A DNA stretch of 64,000 bases from Sulfurospirillum diekertiae. GTDB lineage: Bacteria > Campylobacterota > Campylobacteria > Campylobacterales > Sulfurospirillaceae. The stretch spans positions 1,426,001 to 1,490,000 of the forward strand of contig NZ_CP023275.1 in NCBI RefSeq assembly GCF_002309535.1, read 5' to 3'. A model generated the notes under the pieces. It saw only the letters and a list, made by a program, of their open reading frames with translations, had not been told where the DNA came from and searched no databases. Every line of letters begins with the position of its first letter. Within the stretch, counting starts at the first letter, position 1. A program made the translations under genes and the position numbers. Of this stretch, positions 17,791-26,582 are shown piece by piece.

Positions 17791-18207
17791 TTAAAAAGTT
17801 AGAGTCGTAATGCGCTCTTCTTTCTCTTTTTCATAATAAGCTTCTACGCACTCTTTATACGCTGTTAAAAATAACATGCTGCATCGTGATTCTTTAGAAT
17901 CGTCATCTTTGATTTGTTTCAAAATATTACCAGCTAAAATGTAAGTCTCTGAAAGCGTAGCATTAAAAGCAGAATCTAAATAAAGCGAAGCTTGTGCAAG
18001 CAGTGATGGGCAACCTTTGATTTCAAAACCACATCTGACAGTCTTATCATCTTCAATTTGCATAGTAAGGACAACTTTACCTTTTCCATCGGGGTGAAGG
18101 CATGTCGCTTTGGCATTGTAATTATCTAATAGTCCATAAAAACGAGGGTTTTTCATATGGTCTTCTAATTGGCTTATGAGCCCTGTGTAGTCAAAATCAT
18201 CACGCAT
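17791..18207 (-). CDS. IscU/NifU N-terminal-like iron-sulfur scaffold protein
   Basis: 138 residues resembling the IscU/NifU-N fold. Cysteines that could be ligands lie in CGFEIKGCPSLL and SRCSML, with the conserved helix after each. It is shorter and more divergent than housekeeping IscU. It faces pceAB tail to tail and sits in front of the two-component genes. A dedicated scaffold for the two [4Fe-4S] clusters of the dehalogenases is a reasonable inference, not shown by sequence. Confidence 0.7.
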   Translation of the reverse strand: MRDDFDYTGLISQLEDHMKNPRFYGLLDNYNAKATCLHPDGKGKVVLTMQIEDDKTVRCGFEIKGCPSLLAQASLYLDSAFNATLSETYILAGNILKQIKDDDSKESRCSMLFLTAYKECVEAYYEKEKEERITTLTF

Positions 18208-18356
18208 AGTGTTTATTCCTTTAGTTATAATTTTAATTATGGCAAAAAAGTATAGGACGTTTATAGGTAAAATATAAGTTAATTAGACGAAAAAACCTAT
18301 TATCTCATACTGCGCATTCCTAATGTCTAGAAGTATTTTCATACAAATATAGCATA

Positions 18357-20180
18357 TTAATTAACATGGCTAAGATCAATGATAAATTTTGCGCCTTTTT
18401 TAGAATTCTTTACATGTAAAGAACCACCGATGTTTTTTTCTATGATAATTTTTGCCATATAAAGCCCCAAACCAGTGCCATTTTTTTCTTTTTTAGTGCT
18501 AAAGTATGGGTCAAATATCTTCTCAATGATCTCAAGATCAATTCCTTCTGCATTATCTTCTATGAATATTTCTTTGTTTTTGATAGTAATCCATATCTGT
18601 TTGTCTTCTTTGGTTTTCAAGGCATCTTTGGCGTTGCTCATGAGAATGGTTAAGACTTGAATGAGTTCATTTTTACATCCAATGATAGTACTTTCATCGC
18701 TCTTTACATGTAAAGAAATTTGTTCTTGTTTAAAAGGTGTTCGGAGTAATACCATGGCACTCTCAACGGCGCTTTTAAGGAGAAAAACACGCTCCTCTTT
18801 TTTTGTAGAAAAGAAATTTAAAAAATCATTGATAGTATTTGACATGTATTTTATCTGTGTATTGGCTTCATGGACCTTTGTTTTCAATTTTTCATGTGAA
18901 AGCATTTGAAGTTCACTGGTCATTTCAATGTTGGCCAAAGTTGTTGAGACATTGTTAAGAGGTTGTCGCCATTGGTGAGCGATACTTGCAATCATCTCGC
19001 CCATTGCAGCAAGGCGTGATTTGGCTAAAAGCTCTTTTTGAAAAGAGAGTTTTTCATAAAAGAGTTTACTCAACCTGATATAAATAGAAAAGCACAGTAA
19101 AATTGCAGCAATAGTATTGGTGACCTGCATATTGTTGATGTAGGTGCCCTTGTTTAAGTAGGTATCAAAGAATTTGATATCAAATGAAGAAAAATAGAAG
19201 ATAAATGGGTAGTAGATAAAGGCTGAGCTGATGATGTATAAAACGGAGACTGTGAAATCTTTTTTGAGGTTGACAATACCAACCATGAAAAAAAAGGGTA
19301 GAATTAATGCTGCTATAATGTAGCTGTAGTGGTCAAAGATAAAATTGTAGATATTTAATATTAAAGAGAAGAGAAGGCTTATATTGATAAATTTATCAAC
19401 CCAAAGATAATTATTTTCTGTTTCAAAAAAGTATTTAGTAAAGAGTAGAAAAGTGATAATGTGAAGGGCAGGGAAGAAGATATTAAAAAGGACAATGATA
19501 TTTTTATTGGAAAAGTTTAACCACTCTAATAAGACGACAATATCAGGAGAACAGTAGAGTGTTGGGGGTAAAAGTACCAAGCAATAGTATCCCAAACTTT
19601 TTTCTTTGATAGAAAAAAATACGATTAAGTTAAAGAAAAATATACTAATTAAAATTCCGAAAAAGAATCCATTGTCAAAATAAGACTTATCTGTTGAAAT
19701 AACACTAAAGGTTTTTTCTTGATTAACTATTTTTATGGATTTAAAGACATCATACCCTTTTTTTTCATTAGATTTTACATATAGGGTTAAAGTTTCATTG
19801 GGGCTAATGATAAAATTATCAAATACAAACCCAGTGCGATCTTGGTCATAAAGTGAAGAATGTTTTAGTATTTGATTATGTTTAACATAATAAAGATCCA
19901 ATTTGGCGTTGTACCAAAAGAAGATAATGCTTTTTTCAAGTTGTTGAACATTATTATTGGACATAGGTATTTTTATCCAAAAATTTCTGTTATCTAAATT
20001 TCGCATATCAGAGTATTGTAGATTTACTTTCGAAAAACTAGGATTATTAATAGCTTCATCAATAGATATATCTTTTTTAAGGAGATACGTTGATGGATTT
20101 TCTAAATTAATATAAGGCAAAGCACAAGCAGGAGAAAGTATTAATAAATAAACAATCAAAAAAGAGCGTAGTAGTTTCAT
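18357..20180 (-). CDS. 7TM (DISM) sensor histidine kinase
   Basis: 607 residues. Signal peptide, an extracytoplasmic DISMED2-like domain at about 25-165, seven membrane segments at about 180-385, then HisKA with H402 (IAHQWRQPLNN) and an ATPase domain with the N-box at about 516 (MSNAKDAL) and GTGLGLYMAK. The G1 box reads DNAEGI rather than DNGGGI. It overlaps its regulator by 4 bases. The pair lies between the two rdh operons and is the best candidate sensor for organohalide-dependent expression, which is inference. Two TTTACATGTAAA sites are inside. Confidence 0.9.
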   Translation of the reverse strand: MKLLRSFLIVYLLILSPACALPYINLENPSTYLLKKDISIDEAINNPSFSKVNLQYSDMRNLDNRNFWIKIPMSNNNVQQLEKSIIFFWYNAKLDLYYVKHNQILKHSSLYDQDRTGFVFDNFIISPNETLTLYVKSNEKKGYDVFKSIKIVNQEKTFSVISTDKSYFDNGFFFGILISIFFFNLIVFFSIKEKSLGYYCLVLLPPTLYCSPDIVVLLEWLNFSNKNIIVLFNIFFPALHIITFLLFTKYFFETENNYLWVDKFINISLLFSLILNIYNFIFDHYSYIIAALILPFFFMVGIVNLKKDFTVSVLYIISSAFIYYPFIFYFSSFDIKFFDTYLNKGTYINNMQVTNTIAAILLCFSIYIRLSKLFYEKLSFQKELLAKSRLAAMGEMIASIAHQWRQPLNNVSTTLANIEMTSELQMLSHEKLKTKVHEANTQIKYMSNTINDFLNFFSTKKEERVFLLKSAVESAMVLLRTPFKQEQISLHVKSDESTIIGCKNELIQVLTILMSNAKDALKTKEDKQIWITIKNKEIFIEDNAEGIDLEIIEKIFDPYFSTKKEKNGTGLGLYMAKIIIEKNIGGSLHVKNSKKGAKFIIDLSHVN

Positions 20181-20848
20181 TTATAGAGTTTCAATTTATA
20201 ACCAAGTCTTGCTACATTAATAATAGTCTCTGGAGGCAAATGTTTTCGGATATCTCGTACTAACGAACGAATAGCGGCACTACTCATACCTTCTTCCCAG
20301 ATATTATTTTCAAACTCTTGATAACTAACAATTTCATTAACACGTTTTAGTAAATATTCTAAAAAAGTGATTTCACTTCTTCTCAAAATTACATCTTTCT
20401 CATTGACAAAAAGAGCACGTTTAATAGTGTCATAATAAACTATATCAGAAAAATAAATTTTTTCATTTTTATTGTTTTTAAGATTAGCAACACATTTTTT
20501 AAGAGCATTTTTGAGATCAATCGCGGTGACAGGTTTTAGGATATAAGCTGCTAGATTAAGTTCAACGGCTTTTAAAAAATACTCAGTGTCTGTATAAGCA
20601 GTAGCAATGACAAGAGGTATTTTTTGGTTAAATTCACGAATTTGTTCACACACTTCAAGTCCATTAAAGTAGGGCATTTCGATGTCAAAAATAGCAATAT
20701 CAATAGTATTGTTTTGAAAGATTTGAAGAGCTTCTTTCCCATCTTTGGCTAAATATACTTTTTTGCAAAAAAGAGAAAGTATTTCTCCTATGTTTTCACG
20801 AGTTTGTTCTTCATCATCTGCATAGAGTATTGTATAAGAAGCGAGCAT
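20177..20848 (-). CDS. OmpR-type response regulator partner of the DISM kinase
   Basis: 223 residues. The receiver has acidic residues D11, D12, E13, phospho-acceptor D55 (IFDIEMP) and K in ILKPVT. The winged-helix domain ends SAAIRSLVRDIRKHLPPETI...GYKLKLYK. It is a close paralogue of the regulator broken by the IS at 24955 and has the same length as that protein once repaired. It is read divergently from rdhA2, and its promoter shares the intergenic space with the rdhA2 repeat site. Confidence 0.9.
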   Translation of the reverse strand: MLASYTILYADDEEQTRENIGEILSLFCKKVYLAKDGKEALQIFQNNTIDIAIFDIEMPYFNGLEVCEQIREFNQKIPLVIATAYTDTEYFLKAVELNLAAYILKPVTAIDLKNALKKCVANLKNNKNEKIYFSDIVYYDTIKRALFVNEKDVILRRSEITFLEYLLKRVNEIVSYQEFENNIWEEGMSSAAIRSLVRDIRKHLPPETIINVARLGYKLKLYK

Positions 20849-20930
20849 GTTAAATCCCTGAAATTTTATGAATAATGTACGTATTATAAAAAAAGAAATA
20901 TAGAACTTGTAGATAAAAAATATTTTCCTT

Positions 20931-20981
20931 CTATTTTAGTTATACAACGGTTGCATAAGTTTTAAATACAATTTTCATAAT
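20931..20981 (+). promoter_or_regulatory. Degenerate repeat site upstream of rdhA2
   Basis: Boxes CTATT 20931, ATACA 20942, GCATA 20953 and AAATA 20964 lie 11 bases apart, then CATAAT at 20976. The geometry copies the pceA site but the boxes are poor. This may mean weaker or different control of the second operon. Confidence 0.3.
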
Positions 20982-21000
20982 AAGTCAGATGTTAAATGGT

Positions 21001-21077
21001 TGTACTTGGGATCATTTAATTAAAGGTTACAAGAAGGTTTAAAATCATTATCATGATTGTATGGTAGATGATTTTTT
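21001..21077 (+). promoter_or_regulatory. Conserved rdhA2 leader with terminator-like hairpin
   Basis: TGTACTTGGG at 21001 and GGTTACAAGAAGGTTT at 21025-21040 match the pceA leader. A 13-bp stem with one bulge follows: AAATCAT/ATGATTT outer (21042-21048 with 21068-21074) and TATCAT/ATGGTA inner. It ends in T6 and AAGGAG. Confidence 0.5.
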
Positions 21078-21088
21078 AAGGAGTAAAT

Positions 21089-22570
21089 ATGGAAAAGAAA
21101 AAACCTGAACTTTCACGTAGAGATTTTGGAAAGATAGTTGCTGGCGTTGGTGTTGCGGTTACTATTGCACCATTTGGGGGCACAGATGCTCATGCAAAAG
21201 AAAAAGCATCGCAAGAGATTCGTCATCAATTCGCGATGCCAGATGGGGTATCTCCTATCAAAATCAATGAAAAGTATGAAAGATTTAATGAGGGGCATGT
21301 GGCATTTTATCATCCCTCTTCAGTGATGATTCCAAACTTCAAAGGAGAAACTAAGTTTTGGGTGTTTTCTATGATGGACCAAAAGCAAAATTTGATTAAT
21401 ACAGCACAACATGCACCTGGCGTTAAAGCTCCAAGTGTTGCTGAGGCAAGATCTGCTAGAGCATGGGAATCAGCTGCGTGGACACTGAATGAAATGCTAG
21501 GATATGGAAAGCCAAATAGAAAGATGCATTTATGGGATAATTTTAAAGCAGCAAAGGATTGGCCACATATCTATAACAAAGCACCAGATGAAAAAGATCC
21601 TGCCATATTAACAAATCAGATTAAATACGTTACAAGATTAGCAGGGGCTGACTTAGTGGGTATTGCAAGATTGAACCGAAATTGGATCTTTAAAGAGGCT
21701 TTTACTACAGTATCAGATAAGCCTGAGGATGATAATAACTTTATCACAAAGCCAATTAACTTTAAAGATATTGAAAAACCAACGGAAACAGAAGATGAAT
21801 ACATTATTCCAAATAGCTTTGCCAATGTTATCGTTTCTGCTTTTGCGATGAACCGTGATATGATGCAGTGTTTGGCTACTTCTATGGCACATGCAGCTGC
21901 GGCACTTTGTTACTCTCGTATGGTGGCGCATGATATGTGGATTTGTCAGTTTATTCGTAACCAAGGCTACTATGCAATACCAAGCTGTAATGGTGTTGGA
22001 CAATCAGTTGCCTTTGCTGTTGAAGCAGGTTTAGGACAAGCTAGTCGTATGGGAACTATCATCACCCCTGAGTATGGACCAATGGTTCGTCTTTCTAAGA
22101 TCTTTACCAATATGCCTCTTATTCCCGATAAACCAATTGATTTTGGTGTTACAGAGTTTTGTGAAACATGTAAAAAATGTGCAAGAGACTGTCCTTCCAA
22201 GGCAATCTCAGAAGGGCCACAATCCTATGAAGCACGAGATATTCATAATGCAAATGGCCGCTACCAATGGCACAATGACCATAAAAAATGTTTACAGTAT
22301 TGGGTTGAATCGGGCGGAGACTGTGGCATATGTGTAGCTGTTTGCCCCTTTACAAAAGGCAATATTTGGATTCATGATGGCGTTGAATGGTTGATTGATA
22401 AAACAAGATTCCTTGATCCTGTAATGCTAGGTATGGATGATGCACTGGGTTATGGTAAAACACGAAATGTAGAAGAAGTATGGAAAGGTAAAATCAATAC
22501 CTATGGTTTAGATACATCTCACTTTAAAGATACGGAGACAACAGGAAAGGATAGGGTAAAAAAATCATGA
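21089..22570 (+). CDS. rdhA: Second reductive dehalogenase
   Basis: 493 residues with Tat signal SRRDFGK and both [4Fe-4S] motifs (CETCKKCARDCP, CGICVAVCP). The catalytic tyrosine (LCYSRM), asparagine (SCNGVG) and arginine (MVRLSK) of PceA are kept. Pocket residues differ: the F-T pair of PceA is F-Y and W-F is W-V, so the substrate is likely different and is unknown. Blocks at 21968-22053 and 22430-22598 are identical in DNA to pceA, which points to gene conversion. The operon has its own leader, rdhB and terminator. Confidence 0.92.
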   Translation: MEKKKPELSRRDFGKIVAGVGVAVTIAPFGGTDAHAKEKASQEIRHQFAMPDGVSPIKINEKYERFNEGHVAFYHPSSVMIPNFKGETKFWVFSMMDQKQNLINTAQHAPGVKAPSVAEARSARAWESAAWTLNEMLGYGKPNRKMHLWDNFKAAKDWPHIYNKAPDEKDPAILTNQIKYVTRLAGADLVGIARLNRNWIFKEAFTTVSDKPEDDNNFITKPINFKDIEKPTETEDEYIIPNSFANVIVSAFAMNRDMMQCLATSMAHAAAALCYSRMVAHDMWICQFIRNQGYYAIPSCNGVGQSVAFAVEAGLGQASRMGTIITPEYGPMVRLSKIFTNMPLIPDKPIDFGVTEFCETCKKCARDCPSKAISEGPQSYEARDIHNANGRYQWHNDHKKCLQYWVESGGDCGICVAVCPFTKGNIWIHDGVEWLIDKTRFLDPVMLGMDDALGYGKTRNVEEVWKGKINTYGLDTSHFKDTETTGKDRVKKS

Positions 22571-22791
22571 AATTATTAAATATTTTAAATTATAAAGCAA
22601 TTGGTTTGAGTTTACTTTATTTGGCATTGATTTTGGTTACTTTCCAAATTTCAATGGGAAGTTATGGAGAAGATGAGCCACAAGCTGGTAGTATATTAAT
22701 GGTTGCTGGATTGATTTTTTCGATCATCGGTGTTTTTCTTGCAATGAAGTTTAAGCCAAACTATATTTTATGGGATAAACTTGAGCGTTAA
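22567..22791 (+). CDS. rdhB: Membrane anchor of the second dehalogenase
   Basis: 74 residues overlapping rdhA2 by 4 bases. It differs from PceB at only a few positions (for example A-I for A-L near residue 12, and KFKPNYILWDKLER at the end). Two membrane segments. Near identity of the two anchors while the catalytic proteins differ much more suggests repeated recombination at the 3' ends of the operons. Confidence 0.9.
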   Translation: MKLLNILNYKAIGLSLLYLALILVTFQISMGSYGEDEPQAGSILMVAGLIFSIIGVFLAMKFKPNYILWDKLER

Positions 22792-22812
22792 TCTTTGAAT
22801 TGATTATTAAAT

Positions 22813-22859
22813 AAAAGGTACAAAGTCTACCATTTTTTGGAAGTAATGTACCTTTTTTG
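22813..22859 (+). terminator. Rho-independent terminator of rdhAB2
   Basis: AAAAGGTACA (22813-22822) pairs with TGTACCTTTT (22847-22856), followed by further T's. The same stem with an A-rich left side could also serve the converging kinase gene. Confidence 0.7.
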
Positions 22860-22927
22860 TTTTGTATTTCTGTTAAAGCGATATTTTTGGGAGTAATGGC
22901 GATAGTACTATTTTAAAAAACAAGAGA

Positions 22928-24754
22928 CTATGGAAGTTTTAAGATAAACTCGGCTCCTCTTTTATTGTTTGCAACTTGAATACTCCCTTTTATATTATTT
23001 TCCATAATGATTTTTGCTGTGTAGAGTCCAAGTCCTGTTCCATTCTTTTCAAGTTTTGTTGAAAAATAAGGCTCAAAAATTCGATGAATAATTTTGCTAT
23101 CAATTCCCCCTGCATTATCGCTAATGGATATCTCATTTTTACTTGTTTTAAAATAAATCTTTCGATCTTCTTCAGGATTATCTTTGAGTGCATCTTTTGC
23201 ATTCGTTAAGATGGTGATAATGACTTGTATAAGTTCATTTTTATATGTATTGATTTCAAACATTGCATCGCACTGTGTGTAAATTTGAATATGATTGCTT
23301 TCAAAGGATGTGCGCATAAAAGAGAGTGAATCATCAATGATTTCTTTACATGAAAAAGTAGATTTTTGCTTTTTCTGAGAAAAAAAGTTCATGAAATCTT
23401 CTATGGTATTGGTCATATGACGAATCTGCAAATGCATCTCATTGAGTTTGTCTTGTAAGGTTTTTGGTGAGAGTTTATCAAGCTGGCTGTGCATGTCTAT
23501 ATTGACAACGATAGAGGAAAGATGACTCAGTGGTTGCCTCCATTGATGGGCAATATTGGCAATCATTTCTCCCATCGCACTAAAGCGTGAGCGTACAAGT
23601 ATCTCTTTTTCAAATTGCCTTTTTTCTTCTAAGATCGAGAGTAGCTTTATATAGGTTACAATGCTTAGGCATAAAGAGCATAGTGTGCTGGTGACTTGAA
23701 GGTAATTGTTCATATTTTGTACACCATCAAAATTGAATATTCTAATAAAGGACTCCATAAATAGAGGGTAGATTAATAAAATCATCGCGATAGAATAAAG
23801 GGAAGCTTGCAGTTTGTCTTGTTTTAACATAATGAGACCAATTAAAATAAAACCTGGTAATAATATACCTGGATAAAAAATAATCAAAGATCCATTTGAA
23901 AAGATGAACTGTATAATTACCATTAGTATACAAGAGAGCATGTAAAAATTTAAAATGCTATTAATCGTGGCATGCTTATATTTGAGATCAAAAAACTCTT
24001 TGGTGAAAAGGGTAAGTGTCATCAAAATACTAAAAGGATTAGCCACTTTCATAATGTTATAGAGTATTGACTTTTCAAGGTATGGACTCAGTGCTGAGTA
24101 AAAGCTCCAGTGTAAGTTTGAGGTAATGAAGATAATGGACATTACAAACAAGACATAATAAAAGTAGCTTTTTAAGGATGTCATAAAGTACATAAATAAA
24201 CTTGCAAAAAGAATGGTAAGTAAAATACCAAATAAAAGACCATGTTTATAAACGCTCTCATAGTTACTAATTTCTGATATAAGTTGTTCAGTATTGATGA
24301 TATAAGCAGCAGAAAAATCATCCACTAATGGGTGATCATTGACTTTGATATAGATGGTACTTTCTTCATTAGGTCCTATAATGAAAGAGTAGTAAGAAAT
24401 ACCATTGTTTATGCCATCACTTACAGACTTAGTTTCGATGATTTTATTGTCTTTGCTATAGTAAACTTGGAGGTTGATATTCTTCCAGTAAAAAAGAAGT
24501 GTTTTATCTAGCTCTTTATTGAGTGTGTTTTTGAGAGGTATTTTTAACCAATAGTTCTTTGTAAATTGCTTTCTTAAAAAAACGGAAAGGTTATTGTTTT
24601 TGATGAAATCGCTATGCTTGAGAGCATCTTCTATAAAGATATTTTCATTTAAAAGATACGTATTTCGATGTAATAAGAGTTTCTCTTCATTTAAAGTAAT
24701 TACGCCACTAAATAAAGAGAGTGTCAAAAGAAAAAAAAGAAAGAAGAACTTCAT
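22928..24754 (-). CDS. Second 7TM (DISM) sensor histidine kinase
   Basis: 608 residues from ATG 24754, which overlaps the regulator stop as ATGA; the longer frame upstream lies inside the regulator gene. Order of parts: signal peptide (MKFFFLFFLLTLSLFSG), DISMED2-like domain, seven membrane segments, HisKA with H403 (IAHQWRQPLSH), ATPase with TNAKDAL, DNAGGID and GTGLGLYTAK. It is a paralogue of the kinase at 18357. It looks intact, but its regulator is broken, so its signal may have no cognate output unless it speaks to the other regulator. Confidence 0.9.
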   Translation of the reverse strand: MKFFFLFFLLTLSLFSGVITLNEEKLLLHRNTYLLNENIFIEDALKHSDFIKNNNLSVFLRKQFTKNYWLKIPLKNTLNKELDKTLLFYWKNINLQVYYSKDNKIIETKSVSDGINNGISYYSFIIGPNEESTIYIKVNDHPLVDDFSAAYIINTEQLISEISNYESVYKHGLLFGILLTILFASLFMYFMTSLKSYFYYVLFVMSIIFITSNLHWSFYSALSPYLEKSILYNIMKVANPFSILMTLTLFTKEFFDLKYKHATINSILNFYMLSCILMVIIQFIFSNGSLIIFYPGILLPGFILIGLIMLKQDKLQASLYSIAMILLIYPLFMESFIRIFNFDGVQNMNNYLQVTSTLCSLCLSIVTYIKLLSILEEKRQFEKEILVRSRFSAMGEMIANIAHQWRQPLSHLSSIVVNIDMHSQLDKLSPKTLQDKLNEMHLQIRHMTNTIEDFMNFFSQKKQKSTFSCKEIIDDSLSFMRTSFESNHIQIYTQCDAMFEINTYKNELIQVIITILTNAKDALKDNPEEDRKIYFKTSKNEISISDNAGGIDSKIIHRIFEPYFSTKLEKNGTGLGLYTAKIIMENNIKGSIQVANNKRGAEFILKLP

Positions 24755-24970
24755 TTTTGAAGAACCAGCTTGTATCCAACTTTTGGAATATTTTGAATGC
24801 TCTCTTTGGTTAGGTGCTTTCTTAGATCTTTGACAAGGGTTCGAATAGCTGGACCACTCATCCCTTCTTCCCAAATATTATACTCAAATTCACTATAGTT
24901 GATAACTCTATTAGGATTTTTCAACATATATTCAAGAAATTGCATTTCAATATTAGACATCTTGCAAAAC

Positions 24971-25435
24971 TCATTTGTATTCCACAGCAAAACCACGGTC
25001 AAAGTTGATTAATCCACATATCAAATTAAAGCGTAGATTGAATCGTTTTCTTCTGTTTCTGTATTTTTGGGTGAGTATCTGAAATGTTTTGATTTTAGCA
25101 TTCACATGTTCAACACATATTCTAGCACTTGCTTTTTGTCTGTTTTCCTCTTTTTGCTCCTCACTCAAAGGATGAAGTTTGGAGGCTTTATGGGGAATTT
25201 GACAATGGCTATGTTCTTTGGCAATACCCAGATATCCCAAATCAACATAAACACAGGTCTTGGGCATCAAGGGGAGATTAGATTCTTGAAACAGTCTAAA
25301 ATCATGTGTCGTACCTTTAGCGGTATGCACACACATAATCCTCTCCTCTTTATCAATCACAATCTGTCCTTTAAGGGTATGACGCTTTTGCTTACCTGAG
25401 TAGTACTCTCTTTGCTTTTTTTGGGTCTTTGACAA
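24971..25435 (-). CDS. IS5-family transposase, C-terminal DDE frame (copy 2)
   Basis: 154 residues, identical to copy 1, with the remaining catalytic residues in YVDLGYLG and RICVEHVNAK. It is probably made as a fusion with the first frame by a -1 shift at the A7 run. Confidence 0.85.
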   Translation of the reverse strand: MSKTQKKQREYYSGKQKRHTLKGQIVIDKEERIMCVHTAKGTTHDFRLFQESNLPLMPKTCVYVDLGYLGIAKEHSHCQIPHKASKLHPLSEEQKEENRQKASARICVEHVNAKIKTFQILTQKYRNRRKRFNLRFNLICGLINFDRGFAVEYK

Positions 25436-25830
25436 GGCGTTTCTGTCGCATCAATGACAACAAAAGAGAGGGCAACATCACTTTTATAGAGTTCTCTCTT
25501 GCTTGGCAATGAAAATCTACCAGACTTAATCAACACTTCTTCTACTTCACATACAATCCTTGAAGCCGTTGATTCACTCACACCATAATCAAATCCAATA
25601 TGTTCAAGGGTGCGATACTCACGATAATAGCCAAGCATCAAAAGTACTTTATTTTCTGGTGAAAGAGATCTCCTCCCTCCTACACCTAATCCTTTTTTAC
25701 GATTCTCATCGTATTGCCTAAACACCTCTATCATTGCGTTAAATGTCTCTTCATTAACGCCAATATGGCGCTTAAAATCTTTGGGTTTATGCTTTTGCAT
25801 TTGTTCATATTTTTTCATGCCTCTTGCCAA
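25357..25830 (-). CDS. IS5-family transposase, N-terminal frame (copy 2)
   Basis: 157 residues, identical to the frame in copy 1: helix-turn-helix region, first catalytic aspartate in VVIDATETP, and the A7 slippery run before the overlap with the second frame. Start TTG 25830 or ATG four codons later. Confidence 0.85.
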   Translation of the reverse strand: MARGMKKYEQMQKHKPKDFKRHIGVNEETFNAMIEVFRQYDENRKKGLGVGGRRSLSPENKVLLMLGYYREYRTLEHIGFDYGVSESTASRIVCEVEEVLIKSGRFSLPSKRELYKSDVALSFVVIDATETPCQRPKKSKESTTQVSKSVIPLKDRL

Positions 25831-26437
25831 GCATTTTTAGTGCCTTTTATTTGAGTTTTGCAAGATGTCTATTCGTTAATCTGACTTCACTATTATTGAT
25901 ATACAGTGTTCGTTCACCTACATTATAATATGCGCTCTGATTGATGTGAATTTCGCTATTTTTAGAATAACTTAATTGCTCTTCACATTTTTTAAGTGCT
26001 TTTTTCAAATCAGAAGTTTCTATTGGTTTTAAAATATAAGAGGTTAGATTTAATTCAACTGCTTTTAAAAAATATGCCGTGTCTGTATAAGCTGTAGCCA
26101 TGACAATCGGGATATTTTTATTGCTTTTTCTGATTTTTTCGGCCACTTCTAAGCCATTAAGATAGGGCATCTCAATATCGAGTACCATGATATCTGGAGA
26201 CTCATTTTGATACAATTCATATGCCTTTTCCCCATCTTGTGCTAGAAGTACATCATCAAAAAGAAGAGAAAGAATTTCTCCAATATTTTTACGAATTCCT
26301 GCATCATCTTCTGCATAAAGTACTTTATAGTTTTTAAACATGTGTGAACCTATCCTATAGTTTATAACTATGATTCTATCAGATATTTTGTTAAAAATTA
26401 ACTTAAAAGAGTAAAAATTATCTATTTAATAGTTACC

Positions 26438-26478
26438 CTATATTTCACCTATAAGTTACCTATAAATATTCATAAAAT
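26438..26478 (+). promoter_or_regulatory. CTATA-repeat site between the split regulator and the DUF4405 gene
   Basis: CTATA at 26438, 26449 and 26460, exactly 11 apart, followed by TAAAAT at 26473-26478. It is the most regular copy in the window after the pceA site. It could serve the plus-strand DUF4405 gene, the divergent regulator gene, or both. Confidence 0.55.
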
Positions 26479-26582
26479 TCAAGGTTCTCTCTTTATTGCA
26501 CACAAAGTTACTACAAGTTTTATGTACTATGGAGTTTTAGTGTTGAATGTTGATTGTATTAATACAAAAATAAAGGAACGAC

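Larger units (their letters stand above)
24955..25870. mobile_element. IS5-family insertion sequence, copy 2 (916 bp)
   Basis: Same length, ends and sequence as copy 1, as far as I can compare. The flanking 3-bp direct repeat is ATT (24952-24954 and 25871-25873). It disrupts the response regulator gene of the second DISM system. Confidence 0.93.
24751..26341 (-). pseudogene. OmpR-type response regulator split by the IS
   Basis: The N-terminal part (25871-26341) has a full receiver domain (D12, D13, phospho-acceptor D55 in VLDIEMP). The C-terminal winged-helix part is at 24751-24954. Removing the 916-bp IS and one copy of its ATT target rejoins the frame as EVRLTN-IEMQFLEY. The restored protein has 223 residues, exactly the length of the paralogue at 20177. 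The truncated product would be a receiver without a DNA-binding domain. Confidence 0.95.
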
